Below, piece by piece: positions 40,363 to 49,651 of a stretch of DNA of 64,000 nt. Source of the DNA: JBIKWM01 sp044356305. GTDB taxonomy: Bacteria; Bacteroidota; Bacteroidia; UBA10329. How positions within the stretch are numbered: the first letter of the stretch is position 1; each line of letters begins with the position of its first letter. The notes below the pieces were generated by a model. The model saw only the letters and a list, made by a program, of their open reading frames with translations, was not told the origin of the DNA and did not search any database. Made by a program: the position numbers and the translations under genes. The DNA is taken from assembly GCA_044356305.1 (NCBI GenBank), contig JBIKWM010000012.1:22351-86350 (forward strand), in the 5' to 3' direction.

Positions 40363-41250
40363 TCAGTCAACCACGATCACCAGCACCTTCGAGTTTCTCC
40401 AGAAACCCTCGTGGTCGGTTATCACCAGGCCGTCCTTCTTCTTCTCGCCCTTCCACTCGTAGGTGCCTGCCGGGTGTGGCGATATCAGCTCGGCCTTTTT
40501 GCCGCCTATGGCTATGTTCTTCACCTCTTTGGTGTTGATCTTGGTGAGTTTGTTCAGGTCAACACTGCCGCTGAGTTTCTTGGCCCTTCCTATTCCTATG
40601 AAACCGCCTTCCTTCGTCATCACTCCCTTCTCTTTCAGCTCCTTGGCGGTGCCCACTATCCAATAGGCCGTGTGCATCTCATCGTCCTTGGCGGCTATCT
40701 CTTCCTCTTTCTTCACCACGGTCTCTTCCAGGCCTTCTTTCTCCAGTGCCAGCTTGTCAACATCGGCTATCAGCTCATCGATGTAGATCTTCGATTTGGC
40801 CAATTCATCCTTCAGTTTCACAATCTCTTCTTCCTTGGCACTCAGGTCCTTCTTCAACCGCTCCACCATCTTCACCAGTTGGGCGTTGTAGATGGATGAG
40901 TTCTTGAGGTCCTTCTCCATCTTGGCGATGATCAGCTTGTTCTGCTCCATCTTGAGGTACAGCAGCTTGATATCGTCCATGATCTTCTCGTCCATCGACT
41001 GTGCGCCTTCATTGCCCGATGGCCTGTTGAGGGTCACGATCTTCTCCAGTTCCTTGATGCTGTCGAGGTTGTTCTGGATCTTGAGCATCGACCGAATGAA
41101 CTGTTCTATGTCCTTATCCTTCTGATCTGCGGCATACAGCAGGTCCTGATGCTCGCGTGTGGGCGGTTCTTTCTCTTCGCCTCCGCAGCCTACAAGGATG
41201 GTGGCAGCAGCGGCCATGGCAAGGGCGCTCTTGTGCAGGATGGTCTTCAT
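40363..41250 (-). CDS. lipoprotein with long coiled coil
   Basis: 295 residues from ATG 41250. Signal peptide with lipobox ILVGC (cleavage before Cys 22). Residues about 40-190 are heptad-rich (LYLKMEQNKLIIAKMEKDLK, LSAKEEEIVKLKDELAKSK), then a small C-terminal beta domain (KINTKEVKNIAIGGKKAELI, GTYEWKGEKKKDGLVITD). Such proteins form rods bridging membrane and wall or periplasm. Family not named. Promoter -7 element 36 bases upstream. Confidence 0.8.
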   Translation of the reverse strand: MKTILHKSALAMAAAATILVGCGGEEKEPPTREHQDLLYAADQKDKDIEQFIRSMLKIQNNLDSIKELEKIVTLNRPSGNEGAQSMDEKIMDDIKLLYLKMEQNKLIIAKMEKDLKNSSIYNAQLVKMVERLKKDLSAKEEEIVKLKDELAKSKIYIDELIADVDKLALEKEGLEETVVKKEEEIAAKDDEMHTAYWIVGTAKELKEKGVMTKEGGFIGIGRAKKLSGSVDLNKLTKINTKEVKNIAIGGKKAELISPHPAGTYEWKGEKKKDGLVITDHEGFWRNSKVLVIVVD

Positions 41251-41285
41251 GGTATGTGGTTGGTGGAGTGTAAATTGGTCGCCCG

Positions 41286-41293
41286 CAAATGTA
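41286..41293 (-). promoter_or_regulatory. -7 promoter element (TACATTTG)
   Basis: Perfect TAnnTTTG followed by C on the minus strand, 35 bases upstream of the lipoprotein ATG. Confidence 0.6.
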
Positions 41294-41382
41294 TAGGGCC
41301 GTGGTACGCTTTTTTTAATGTCGGGACACTTCTGATCTTCCGACATCGACTAAGCTGACGCAGTCTGCAATCACCGAACCTG

Positions 41383-43956
41383 ATGTTCAACACCAAACTC
41401 CTCATCACGCTCATCATATGCCCTGTGCTGGCATACGGTCAGGCCCAGCTCAGCACCGGCATAAGTATGCGAATGGCCGATGGCGGCACTTCCACCGAAC
41501 GGGTGGCCATACGCCTGGCGCCATTCGACATACGGGGGCTGCACCGCGAGATGGTGTTCAGTTCCATGTCCTTGGACGAGCGCAAGCGCACGGTACCGAC
41601 CGTCATGCAGCAACATGCAGAAGAGGCACAGCAGAATCTATTGGAGGTGACCCGGTCAATGGGCATCGACATCCGCCCGGTGCGCACCTCGTGGCTGCTC
41701 AATCTGGTGGTGGCCGAACTGAGCATGAACGATGTGGCACGGCTTGCCGCACTGCCCGGGGTGATGCGCCTGTCATTGGATGCCGAGGATTTCATCCGCC
41801 CCATTGAACCCCCAAAGGAGCAGGGTGGGGCCTCTGCGCGCGCGGTGGGTGGCCACGAACCCGGCCACGATGCCATCGGGGCACCTGCGCTGTGGGCCAT
41901 GGGTTACACGGGCCGCAACAGGCTGGCATTTCTGGTCGACACGGGCGTATGGCCCGATGAGCCTGCACTGAACGGCAAGTTCCTCGGACAGACCCGGCCG
42001 CTGAGCCAGTCATGGTTCCCGTACGACAGCCAGGTGCCGCTTGACAAGAGCAACAGCCACGGCACGCACTGCATTGGCACGGTGATGGGCCTCGACCCCG
42101 CCACGCACGACACCATCGGGGTGGCCTTCAACGGTCACTTCATTGCCACCGACCCGGTGGTGCAGAACCTGGCCGATGTGAAACCCCTGAGCGAGTTCGT
42201 GTATGCCTTTGAATGGGCCCTGAACCCCGATGGCGACCTGAGCACCACGGCCGACATGCCCGATGTGATAACCAACTCGTGGGGCCACGGCACGCTGTTC
42301 GGTGGCGACACCTGCGCAGGACCCTTCATGGACATCCTCGAGGCCGTGCACGCTGCGGGCATAGCCAGCGTGCACTCGGCCGGCAATGACGGTCCGGCAG
42401 CCATGACCATCGGTGTGCCATCGACCATGAACTTCGACCTTGTCAACATCTTCTCGGTGGGCAGCATACAGGCCGAGGCGCAGGGCTACCCCATCAGCAG
42501 TTTCAGCAGCCGTGGGCCCACCATCTGCGGGGGCAGCGGGTCATTGGCCATAAAGCCCGAGGTGGTGGCCCCGGGCCAGAATGTGCGCAGTTGCGTGCAC
42601 AACGGTTACGACCAGTATTCGGGCACCAGCATGGCTTCGCCCCACGTCAGCGGCATGGTACTGCTGCTAAAGGAGGCCTTCCCAGATGTGGCCGGTGAGG
42701 AGATCCTGTTCGCCCTGTACACCACCGCCACCGACCTGGGCGATGTGGGCGAGGACAACACCTTTGGCAATGGCCTGATAAACGGACCGGCCGCATTTGC
42801 ATACCTCTCGCAGTTCCACACCCCAACAGCGCCCATAACCAATGACCTGAACCTGACGGTAGAGGGCATGTCGCTGCAGAACGGCATGTACGACTGCGGC
42901 AGCACCGATGTGGCAACCGTTGAGGTGCGCAACACGGGTACCACGGTCATCAACGGGTTCTCCTATCGCTACAGCATCACGGGCCAGACGGAGGTTACAG
43001 GCGACCATACTGGCGACCTGCAACCCGGCCAGACAGTGAGCATCAGTCTCGGTTCGCTTACGTTCCCTGCCGATGGCGATGTGGAGGTTCACTTTGCGGC
43101 CGAGCCGGACAATGCGGGGATCGAGTACGATGAGTTTGATAACTCGGCCATTCGCAGGTACAATGTGCGTCCGGTGGTCGATGTGCCGTTTTTCGAGTAT
43201 TTCGAGACCGACCTGCCAACCGGCCCGCTCTGGACCGTTCTTAACCCGGAGTATGATATGACGTGGGACACCCTTCGCTGCACCGGCCTGCCGTGGACGC
43301 AGTTGTCTGCCTTTGTCGACCACCGTAACTATTCGCCCCGTGCCGACCAGTACGATGGCCTCGTGTCGCCTGCCATCAATATCCCCACGGCCGATTCGGC
43401 TGCCCTGCGTTTCAGCTACAGCTATGCTTTCCGTCATCAGAGCTTTGCCGATACCCTCATGGTGGATGTGAGCACCGATTGCGGCCTCACATGGGGCACG
43501 GCCCTGTTCCGCAAGGGCGGGGAGGAGCTGGCGGTGTTCGACACCTCAGGCTATTTTGTGCCCGATGCACCTGCAGATTGGCGCGAGGTATGGCTCGACA
43601 TGAGCGCGTATATGGGCAGCACCGTGCTCATCCGTTTCGGCACCATAAACCGTAACGGAAACACGCTGGCGCTCGATGACATCAACGTATACACCGGACA
43701 GCAACCGGCTGCTGTGGCGCATGATCAGACCCCGATGGCCACCGTCTATCCGAATCCTGTGGGCAGGAACATGCCCTGGACCGTGGAGATTCCCGAAGAA
43801 ATAGGTCAGACCCCGTTGCTGCTCACCGATGCCAGCGGACGCATCATCGAAAAGGCTATGCTCAACCCTGGCCGACATACCTTGGGGCAGAATCTACCAG
43901 CGGGTCTTTACCTGCTGCAGGTGGGTAACGGGGCCTACAGGTTGGCTAGGGACTGA
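41383..43956 (+). CDS. secreted subtilisin-like serine protease with T9SS sorting domain
   Basis: 857 residues. Signal peptide (LLITLIICPVLAYGQ), a propeptide inhibitor to about residue 150, then an S8 domain with Asp in AFLVDTGVWPDEP, His in SNSHGTHCIGTVMG, Asn in VHSAGNDGPAAM, and Ser in YSGTSMASPHVSG. Beyond it a CARDB-like region (VATVEVRNTGTTVINGFSY) and a MAM/jelly-roll-like domain (VDVPFFEYFETDLP, YSYAFRHQSFADTLMVDVST). The end (ATVYPNPVGRN ... LPAGLYLLQV) is a type A sorting domain. Convergent with the acetyltransferase gene. Confidence 0.92.
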   Translation: MFNTKLLITLIICPVLAYGQAQLSTGISMRMADGGTSTERVAIRLAPFDIRGLHREMVFSSMSLDERKRTVPTVMQQHAEEAQQNLLEVTRSMGIDIRPVRTSWLLNLVVAELSMNDVARLAALPGVMRLSLDAEDFIRPIEPPKEQGGASARAVGGHEPGHDAIGAPALWAMGYTGRNRLAFLVDTGVWPDEPALNGKFLGQTRPLSQSWFPYDSQVPLDKSNSHGTHCIGTVMGLDPATHDTIGVAFNGHFIATDPVVQNLADVKPLSEFVYAFEWALNPDGDLSTTADMPDVITNSWGHGTLFGGDTCAGPFMDILEAVHAAGIASVHSAGNDGPAAMTIGVPSTMNFDLVNIFSVGSIQAEAQGYPISSFSSRGPTICGGSGSLAIKPEVVAPGQNVRSCVHNGYDQYSGTSMASPHVSGMVLLLKEAFPDVAGEEILFALYTTATDLGDVGEDNTFGNGLINGPAAFAYLSQFHTPTAPITNDLNLTVEGMSLQNGMYDCGSTDVATVEVRNTGTTVINGFSYRYSITGQTEVTGDHTGDLQPGQTVSISLGSLTFPADGDVEVHFAAEPDNAGIEYDEFDNSAIRRYNVRPVVDVPFFEYFETDLPTGPLWTVLNPEYDMTWDTLRCTGLPWTQLSAFVDHRNYSPRADQYDGLVSPAINIPTADSAALRFSYSYAFRHQSFADTLMVDVSTDCGLTWGTALFRKGGEELAVFDTSGYFVPDAPADWREVWLDMSAYMGSTVLIRFGTINRNGNTLALDDINVYTGQQPAAVAHDQTPMATVYPNPVGRNMPWTVEIPEEIGQTPLLLTDASGRIIEKAMLNPGRHTLGQNLPAGLYLLQVGNGAYRLARD

Positions 43957-43968
43957 TACGCCTTCATT

Positions 43969-44526
43969 TCAGGCGCTGAACAGGGTGTAAACGGCCATGT
44001 CGATGAAGCGGCCGTTGTGTACGCCCCGCTCGCGGAAGTGAGCCTCCTTTACAAAACCGAGTGCGCTGAGCAGGGCAATGGCCCCACGGTTGTCGGGGTG
44101 CACCTTGGCCTCTATGGTATGCAGGCCCAGTGTGTGCAGCCCGTAATGGCAGATGGCCTTGACAGCCTCTATGGCCATGTGCTTGCCCCAATGGTCGGTC
44201 TGTAGTTCTCCGCCTATCTCGGCCCGCAGGTTGCGGTGCTCAATGCCTGTCAGCCCGCATGTGCCCATGATGGTGTCGGTGCCTTTGCGCACTGCCGCCC
44301 ATCCTATGGCCTGTCGGTCGGCATAGGCCTGCCGGGTACGTGCCACCAGTGCCTCGGCCTCGGCCAGATCGGCCATGGGTGCACGGGGTATGAAACGGTT
44401 CACCCGCTGGCTGGCACGCATGGCCAATATCTGTGGAGCATCGGTGGGCCTGATGTCGCGCAGCAGCAACCTGGGTGTCTCCAGTTCGGGGAAAGTGAGG
44501 AATGCCTGTTCGTTGAGTGATTTCAT
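43969..44526 (-). CDS. GNAT acetyltransferase, RimJ/RimL type
   Basis: 185 residues from ATG 44526. FPELETPRLLLRDIRPTDAP starts the domain; acetyl-CoA site in AEIGGELQTDHWGKHMAIEA, HTIEAKVHPDNRGAIALLSA and GFVKEAHFRERGVHNGRFID. These proteins N-acetylate protein N-termini or antibiotics; substrate unknown. It follows the GyrI-like gene by 29 bases. Confidence 0.88.
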   Translation of the reverse strand: MKSLNEQAFLTFPELETPRLLLRDIRPTDAPQILAMRASQRVNRFIPRAPMADLAEAEALVARTRQAYADRQAIGWAAVRKGTDTIMGTCGLTGIEHRNLRAEIGGELQTDHWGKHMAIEAVKAICHYGLHTLGLHTIEAKVHPDNRGAIALLSALGFVKEAHFRERGVHNGRFIDMAVYTLFSA

Positions 44527-44555
44527 GTGATGGGCCCTTGGGGCGGTTTCAAAGG

Positions 44556-45059
44556 TCAATCAGCATCCTGTGTCATTCTGACCACCGGCACCCATATATC
44601 CTCTTCAGACATGGGCGAGGTGTTGCTGTACAGATCGCCCAGCACCTCAAAATGAGGCAGAGCATCGGGTCTGTATCCGTTCTGTGGCAGCCAGGTGCCA
44701 TAGATATAGCCGAAGATGGCCGGGTCGGTACTCGGCCCTTGGTAATGGAACACCGCGTAGAGACCACCCGGCACAGTAAGGCGCTCCATGTCCTTGGGCA
44801 CCTCACACTCAGGGTCTGCCTCCATGGCCGCCCATTTGGTGAATGTGTGGGCAGGGGAGTAGGCCGCGAAGAAATCGGGCGGATAGACATTGACCGAAAA
44901 GAGGTCGTTACTGATTGCGCCCTGGATATCTCCCCGTCTGGGCATGAAACCCTGCCAGAGCTCCTGCACACGATGTTCGGAGTGGCTCATGGGCAGATAT
45001 ATGCCCACAAGATGTCGGGGCTGGGCATCAATCAGAGTAGGATTGGGGAATGACGGCAT
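44556..45059 (-). CDS. GyrI-like effector-binding domain protein
   Basis: 167 residues. RHLVGIYLPMSHSEHRVQEL, NVYPPDFFAAYSPAHTFTKW, LTVPGGLYAVFHYQG, AIFGYIYGTWLPQNGY and the final EEDIWVPV match the GyrI-like/SOUL small-molecule-binding fold, including the Glu of EDIWVPV used in ligand contact. A solitary version without an AraC DNA-binding half; such proteins may hydrolyse or sequester small cytotoxic compounds. First of two genes with the acetyltransferase. Confidence 0.85.
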   Translation of the reverse strand: MPSFPNPTLIDAQPRHLVGIYLPMSHSEHRVQELWQGFMPRRGDIQGAISNDLFSVNVYPPDFFAAYSPAHTFTKWAAMEADPECEVPKDMERLTVPGGLYAVFHYQGPSTDPAIFGYIYGTWLPQNGYRPDALPHFEVLGDLYSNTSPMSEEDIWVPVVRMTQDAD

Positions 45060-45106
45060 GACTTTGCGCTATTGGCCGCAAAAGTCAGGTATGCACGGCC
45101 TCGGAC

Positions 45107-45694
45107 CTATTCTATTGTTGCACCGAAGGTTGCCGCCATGTCAACCTCGCCCTTGGCATTGCTCATATCGCCCCGGTTCACGCCCTCGGCAAACTTATCG
45201 AGGTCGTACAGAATGGTGATGGTGAGGTGCAGATGCGCGGTATCGCCTGTTGTCACCCGTGTGCGGATGCCCAGCGGATTGCCCAGCGAATCAGTGTCGG
45301 CATACACTATGTGCATGGCACTGGTATCGCTCACGGTATAGAACACCTGATGCTGTGTGGGTCGGGCATGAATGTTCTGCCTGATGATGCTGTGCTTCAT
45401 CTCCTCCGAACGGTAGTGCAGCTCCAGTTCGCCTTTGTAGGTGGTGTTGGGTCTCAGTTCGGCATCGACCAGCAGGGGGGGCATGCCACCGTCACCATCG
45501 GCATCTTCAAAGAAGAAAATTACAGGCGACTCAGTGCTATCGCCCGACCTCAGGATATAGCTCATACGCAGGATCGGGTCGCGGATGTACTCATGGTCAT
45601 CGTACGGGGTGCAGGCATGGGTGCAACAGAGCCCAATGGCCATAAGAATAGGCATCACGAGCCTTCTTTTTTGCGGCACGGTGTGGTTGAACAT
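45107..45694 (-). CDS. hypothetical lipoprotein (EDADGDGG type)
   Basis: 195 residues; start at 45694 or 45655. Signal with CCTHAC lipobox. The body contains FFFEDADGDGGMPPLLVDAE, a Ca-binding-like acidic loop, LRPNTTYKGELELHYRSEEM and HQVFYTVSDTSAM. Similar lipoproteins, called type 1 periplasmic binding fold superfamily in Bacteroidota annotation, often sit beside TonB receptors; none is here. Function unknown. Confidence 0.72.
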   Translation of the reverse strand: MFNHTVPQKRRLVMPILMAIGLCCTHACTPYDDHEYIRDPILRMSYILRSGDSTESPVIFFFEDADGDGGMPPLLVDAELRPNTTYKGELELHYRSEEMKHSIIRQNIHARPTQHQVFYTVSDTSAMHIVYADTDSLGNPLGIRTRVTTGDTAHLHLTITILYDLDKFAEGVNRGDMSNAKGEVDMAATFGATIE

Positions 45695-45867
45695 GCCATT
45701 GCAACGGGGCCTAAATGAGAATATTGTGTGAATTTGGGGCCGCTCTTCGCGCTATTCGCGGGTGATTGCCCCTTTGCGGCCAATGTGAGAAAGATTCCAA
45801 TGGCTGATGGGCCGCACGATTCATCAGTGCGATTGACTTTCCCTTTAGTATTGCGGCCTCCTGTTCC

Positions 45868-46278
45868 TCACACCTCTAACCTGAGCAGCACCCCTTTTCG
45901 CTTCACTATGTTCTTATAGTCCCATTGTATGGTGCGCGCATGGCCCAACCAACGTGCAAGGGCAACGGGGTCCACCTCATTGGGCATGCGGTAGCGGACC
46001 GATGCATCCTTGAACTTGCCCGACCTTGGCCGCAGTTCCTCTTCCCCGAAATCGGCACCGCTCCAGAACATCAGGCGCACACCGTCTTTCAGCTTATCGT
46101 AGCCCACTATGGGGTTGCCTTTCAGGAACCACACCGGGTGGCGGTGCCATACCTTATTCTCGGCCTCGGGCAGGTGGGTACTTATAGCCTCGTACAACCG
46201 GGTGCAGATGGCCCGATCGATAGTGGAGAGGGCTGCGTGATATGCGGTCACATCAGCGGGCATCTGATGGTCTGTCAT
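45868..46278 (-). CDS. DUF1801 domain protein
   Basis: 136 residues from ATG 46278; an ATG at 46302 would add eight. The domain signature NKVWHRHPVWFLKGNPIVGY, VRLMFWSGADFGEE, KDASVRYRM and the C-terminal LARWLGHARTIQWDYKNIV agree with DUF1801/YdhG-like proteins (iron-chaperone-like fold). Function unknown. Upstream TACTTTCG at 46338. Confidence 0.82.
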   Translation of the reverse strand: MTDHQMPADVTAYHAALSTIDRAICTRLYEAISTHLPEAENKVWHRHPVWFLKGNPIVGYDKLKDGVRLMFWSGADFGEEELRPRSGKFKDASVRYRMPNEVDPVALARWLGHARTIQWDYKNIVKRKGVLLRLEV

Positions 46279-46337
46279 GGTCTTTGGTTTGGGCAAAGTC
46301 AACGATGGGCGTGGGGCGGTTAGCCGTGGTTCGGCAT

Positions 46338-46345
46338 CGAAAGTA
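46338..46345 (-). promoter_or_regulatory. -7 promoter element (TACTTTCG)
   Basis: TACTTTCG on the minus strand, 59 bases upstream of the DUF1801 ATG. Confidence 0.4.
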
Positions 46346-46419
46346 CAATGGGCTGCCGTTGTACGGGCGCTTTTGTCCTAGCTGCCGTAGGCACGGCCGA
46401 CCACATGGTTATGCCTCGC

Positions 46420-46929
46420 TCACCACGGTTGGCAGCTGCCCCTTTTGCCAAGTTCAATGGCCTCCAGATTCTTTATAGTGCCGCCCGACAGCGTGAAACG
46501 CAGCACCGTGCGCACATGATGGAAACCGTGGTCGCCTGCCGCACCCGGGTTCATGTTGAGGCAGCCTATGGCCGCATCGTTCATCACACGCAGAATGTGC
46601 GAGTGCCCACAGATGAACAACTTAGGCCGCTCCATCTCCACAAGGCGTTTCACCTTGGCCGGGTACTTCCCATAGGCCCCACCGATGTGGGTCATCATCA
46701 CTTTGACCCCCTCAAGAGTGAACAGCTCGGTCTCTTTGAACTGGAGACGGGCCTCGTGGCTGTCGATGTTGCCGTACACCGCCCGCAGCGGCTTGAACGC
46801 TGCAAGGCGGTCGGTCACACTGAGGTCTCCAATATCGCCCGCATGCCATACCTCGTCACATTCCTCAAAGTGGCGTCTGATGGCACCGTCCAGTTGGCTA
46901 TGGGTATCAGAAAGCAGACCGATGCGCAT
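46420..46929 (-). CDS. YfcE-like metallophosphoesterase
   Basis: 169 residues. GLLSDTHSQLD (DxH), VWHAGDIGDLS (GD), AVYGNIDSHEA (GN-D), MMTHIGGAYG and FICGHSHILRV (GHxH) give the full calcineurin-like di-metal site. The size fits MJ0936/YfcE phosphodiesterases. Located 38 bases after batE on the same strand, possibly read through from the Bat operon. Confidence 0.9.
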   Translation of the reverse strand: MRIGLLSDTHSQLDGAIRRHFEECDEVWHAGDIGDLSVTDRLAAFKPLRAVYGNIDSHEARLQFKETELFTLEGVKVMMTHIGGAYGKYPAKVKRLVEMERPKLFICGHSHILRVMNDAAIGCLNMNPGAAGDHGFHHVRTVLRFTLSGGTIKNLEAIELGKRGSCQPW

Positions 46930-46967
46930 ACGGAGGGAGCGGCTGACGCGATGCTTTGTCCCAATGA

Positions 46968-47720
46968 TCAGATCCGCTCGAAAGAACCCTCTGTCACCCA
47001 GCCCACGTTGCCGTCTTTGAGGCGGATGCGGTACCAGCCGTTGAGTTCCTGCGTGACCTGCACCACAGTGCCCTGATGCACTACAAAGAGGAGCCCGCTC
47101 TGGGCATCGGGTGCCGCATGGGCATTGAGGGTAGGGGTGAAGATGACGGCCCGGTCGTCATTCATGAGCACATTGCGCTGGTGCAAGGCCCCGCTCAGGC
47201 CGAGGCCGAGGAGCATCAGCATCAAGATTCCCCCAGAAAAACCGACCATGCGCACACGGGGCTCGTATCGTGTGAAATAGAGCACGACACACACAACGGT
47301 GAGCAGCAGACCAATGATGCTCACCCATGCCCAATGGTCCATGGAGAGCAGCGATAGCACGCGGTTCCATATGCGCACGGGCAGCACCTCGGGCAGCACC
47401 TCAATCTTATCCTTCACCTGTAGGTTGGCCAGGCGGAGGTTCATGATGATGTCCTCGTCAGCAGGCGAAAGGCGCAGGGCCCGCTCGTACTGCAGCACGG
47501 CCTTGGGTACCTCGCCCATGCGGAAATAGACGTTGCCGAGGTTGTATAGCACCTCGGCACTGGTGTAGCCCAGGGCCAGCACCTGCTCGTACTGCTCGGC
47601 CGCAAGGGCAAACTCCTTGGCCACATAGGCCGAATCGGCCCGGGCACGCAGGGCATCGGGGCTGGCCCAGGCCTGCAGACCCAGGAATATCAGCGCCAGG
47701 GTGATGATGCGCTCAGACAT
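46968..47720 (-). CDS. batE: BatE: TPR protein with SH3 domain
   Basis: 250 residues from ATG 47720, overlapping batD by eight bases. Signal peptide, TPRs (AYVAKEFALAAEQYEQVLAL, AEVLYNLGNVYFRMGEVPKA), two transmembrane segments (WAWVSIIGLLLTVVCVVLYF, GGILMLMLLGLGLSGAL) and a C-terminal bacterial SH3 domain (GTVVQVTQELNGWYRIRLKD, GNVGWV). Last member of the Bat operon, which supports envelope integrity and aerotolerance in Bacteroidota and spirochaetes. Confidence 0.88.
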   Translation of the reverse strand: MSERIITLALIFLGLQAWASPDALRARADSAYVAKEFALAAEQYEQVLALGYTSAEVLYNLGNVYFRMGEVPKAVLQYERALRLSPADEDIIMNLRLANLQVKDKIEVLPEVLPVRIWNRVLSLLSMDHWAWVSIIGLLLTVVCVVLYFTRYEPRVRMVGFSGGILMLMLLGLGLSGALHQRNVLMNDDRAVIFTPTLNAHAAPDAQSGLLFVVHQGTVVQVTQELNGWYRIRLKDGNVGWVTEGSFERI

Positions 47721-49650
47721 GGTCCTCCATTTTGATGATGGCATTCAGAGAACTCTCGTACAACGACTCCATGGGTCCTGATGCACCCGGGGCAAAGCGA
47801 GCGAACTCGGCCTCGTCCAGCACCTTGATGAGGGTATCGGCCACCTCCTGCGGCACGCTGCGCAGTGCGAACACCTCGCGCATCCGCTCGCGGCTCAGCT
47901 CGGCCACGGGTATGTTGAAACGGTGGCTCACATATTCGGTCAGGGCCTTCATCACCTCTTCGTTGAAGCCCTTCTGGTCGTTCTTGGTCATCAGGCGTTT
48001 GGCCCCGTCCATGCGCTTGACGGCCATTTTCTTGGCTTTGCGGCTGCGCGACCCGGCCACATCGCCTGCCTGCCGCTCCTGATGGATGTGATAGGCCATA
48101 GCCCCTGCACCGCCCGCCACGGGCAGCAGCATGAGCAGCCACCACAGGGCCGACATGAAGAAGTGGTCGCCCTTTTGCCGCAGCGAATACTGGCCCTGCT
48201 TGATATAGCGTATGTCGGTGCCGATGATCTGAATATCGCTCTTGTCGGCAATGTTCATGGTGGGCGACACAGCCTGTGTGGTGCCATCGCCCTTCTCTAC
48301 CGTGAGTGCAATGGCCGGCTCGCTGACGGTGACATACCGGTCAGACGAAGGGTCGTAATAGCTGAACGCGAACGGCCCCACCTCGAAGTTGCCCTCGTAG
48401 CGCGGTATCATGACATACTCGAACGAGCGGCTGCCGCTTATGCCGCTGGCCTTCACACTGATGTTGTCGGCCACCTTGGGGTCGTACACCTCAACATCGG
48501 GCGGTATGGTGAACTCGGGGTTCTGCAGCTGGTAGAGGTTTCCGCTGCCGCTGATGGTGAGTTTGAGAGTGACGGCATCTCCGGCCTTCACCTTGTTCTT
48601 ATCGGCCTTGACGGTCATGTTGAACTTGCCGGTAAGGCCGCTGAACCCGGCAGGTTGGCCCGCTGCGGGCAGGTCGCGCACATCAATGACAACCTTTGGC
48701 GATGTGGCACTCCTGCGCACATCCTGATAACCACCGAACATGTCGAATATGCTGCGTGGGCGGCCGGTGCTCTCGCGCACCACCACCTCTACCTGCATGG
48801 GGTCTATTTCCAGTTTTCCTGCTTTCTGCGGGTAGAGCAGGGTCTTTTTGAGCGAGACCACCTGATAGGCCACGCCATCCACCACCTCCTGATCCACCAC
48901 CACCTGCTCGGGCATCTCGATGTCCTTGGTCCAGAAGCCCGTGTATTCCGGCAATTTGTAATTGACCAGTTGCACCAGCGCGCTGCGGCTGTACACTTTG
49001 CATTCGGCATAGAGCTCCTCGCCCCGGTCCACGCTGCGCCTGCTCACCTCCACACGGGCAAACATGTCGTTGCCGCTCCCGCTGCTGCGCTGCTGCTGGC
49101 CGCCCTGACTGCCGCCCTGTGCCTGCTGCTGCGGTTGGCCGGGCACCACTTTGATGGTCACGGCCTTCGAGCTCACCTGCTTGCCATCGACCTTGGCGCT
49201 GGCCGGGCCAATGGTGTACTCGCCCTCTTTGCTGGCCTGTAGCACATACGAGTACCCCACGCTCTGGCTCATCTGCCCGTTGATCATAGAGTAGCTCATG
49301 CTCTGGTTTGGGCCGCCCAAAACGGAGAAGCCCTTGATGTCGGGCAGTTTCAGGTCGCTGCCGTTGCCGTTGATGGTCCAACTGATCTGGAAACGCTGAC
49401 CCACACCCACCTGCGAGGGGGCCTTTACCTCGAGAGTCTGGGCATTGGTAATGAAGAATGATAAATGAAGAATTAGGAATGTGAGCAGAGGAGTGGGGGA
49501 TGAGGGACGGGGAACGAGAGTTGTTTCGGCAGGATTGAGCGTGGCGAATGCCGTATTGCGCAGAGCGAACAGCACGGTGCGCAGGGCCGCAGCGACCGAT
49601 CGCATTGCGCGGCCTGCGGTTAAGGGCTTATGGCTTGCAGCTTTCCTCAT
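47713..49650 (-). CDS. batD: BatD protein with unusual N-terminal extension
   Basis: 645 residues from ATG 49650, two bases after the batC stop. The hydrophobic signal core (TFLILHLSFFI) is at residues 57-67, preceded by ~55 residues rich in Arg/Ala; in most BatD the signal starts at the Met. The mature part has repeated beta-sandwich domains (LEVKAPSQVGVGQRFQISW, VEVSRRSVDRGEELYAEC, MTVKADKNKVKAGDAVTL), a TM segment (LWWLLMLLPVAGGAGAMAYH) and a cytoplasmic helical tail. The signal core is encoded by a spacer-type repeat at 49450-49481, so the true start may lie closer to it. Confidence 0.87.
   Translation of the reverse strand: MRKAASHKPLTAGRAMRSVAAALRTVLFALRNTAFATLNPAETTLVPRPSSPTPLLTFLILHLSFFITNAQTLEVKAPSQVGVGQRFQISWTINGNGSDLKLPDIKGFSVLGGPNQSMSYSMINGQMSQSVGYSYVLQASKEGEYTIGPASAKVDGKQVSSKAVTIKVVPGQPQQQAQGGSQGGQQQRSSGSGNDMFARVEVSRRSVDRGEELYAECKVYSRSALVQLVNYKLPEYTGFWTKDIEMPEQVVVDQEVVDGVAYQVVSLKKTLLYPQKAGKLEIDPMQVEVVVRESTGRPRSIFDMFGGYQDVRRSATSPKVVIDVRDLPAAGQPAGFSGLTGKFNMTVKADKNKVKAGDAVTLKLTISGSGNLYQLQNPEFTIPPDVEVYDPKVADNISVKASGISGSRSFEYVMIPRYEGNFEVGPFAFSYYDPSSDRYVTVSEPAIALTVEKGDGTTQAVSPTMNIADKSDIQIIGTDIRYIKQGQYSLRQKGDHFFMSALWWLLMLLPVAGGAGAMAYHIHQERQAGDVAGSRSRKAKKMAVKRMDGAKRLMTKNDQKGFNEEVMKALTEYVSHRFNIPVAELSRERMREVFALRSVPQEVADTLIKVLDEAEFARFAPGASGPMESLYESSLNAIIKMEDHV
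49450..49481 (-). repeat. ATTCTTCATTTATCATTC spacer repeat inside batD
   Basis: On the minus strand CATTCCTAATTCTTCATTTA, then TCATTCTTCATT: low-complexity, AT-rich, like the dispersed spacer families elsewhere in the window, but here in frame and coding for the signal-peptide core. Confidence 0.65.
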
Positions 49651-49651
49651 C

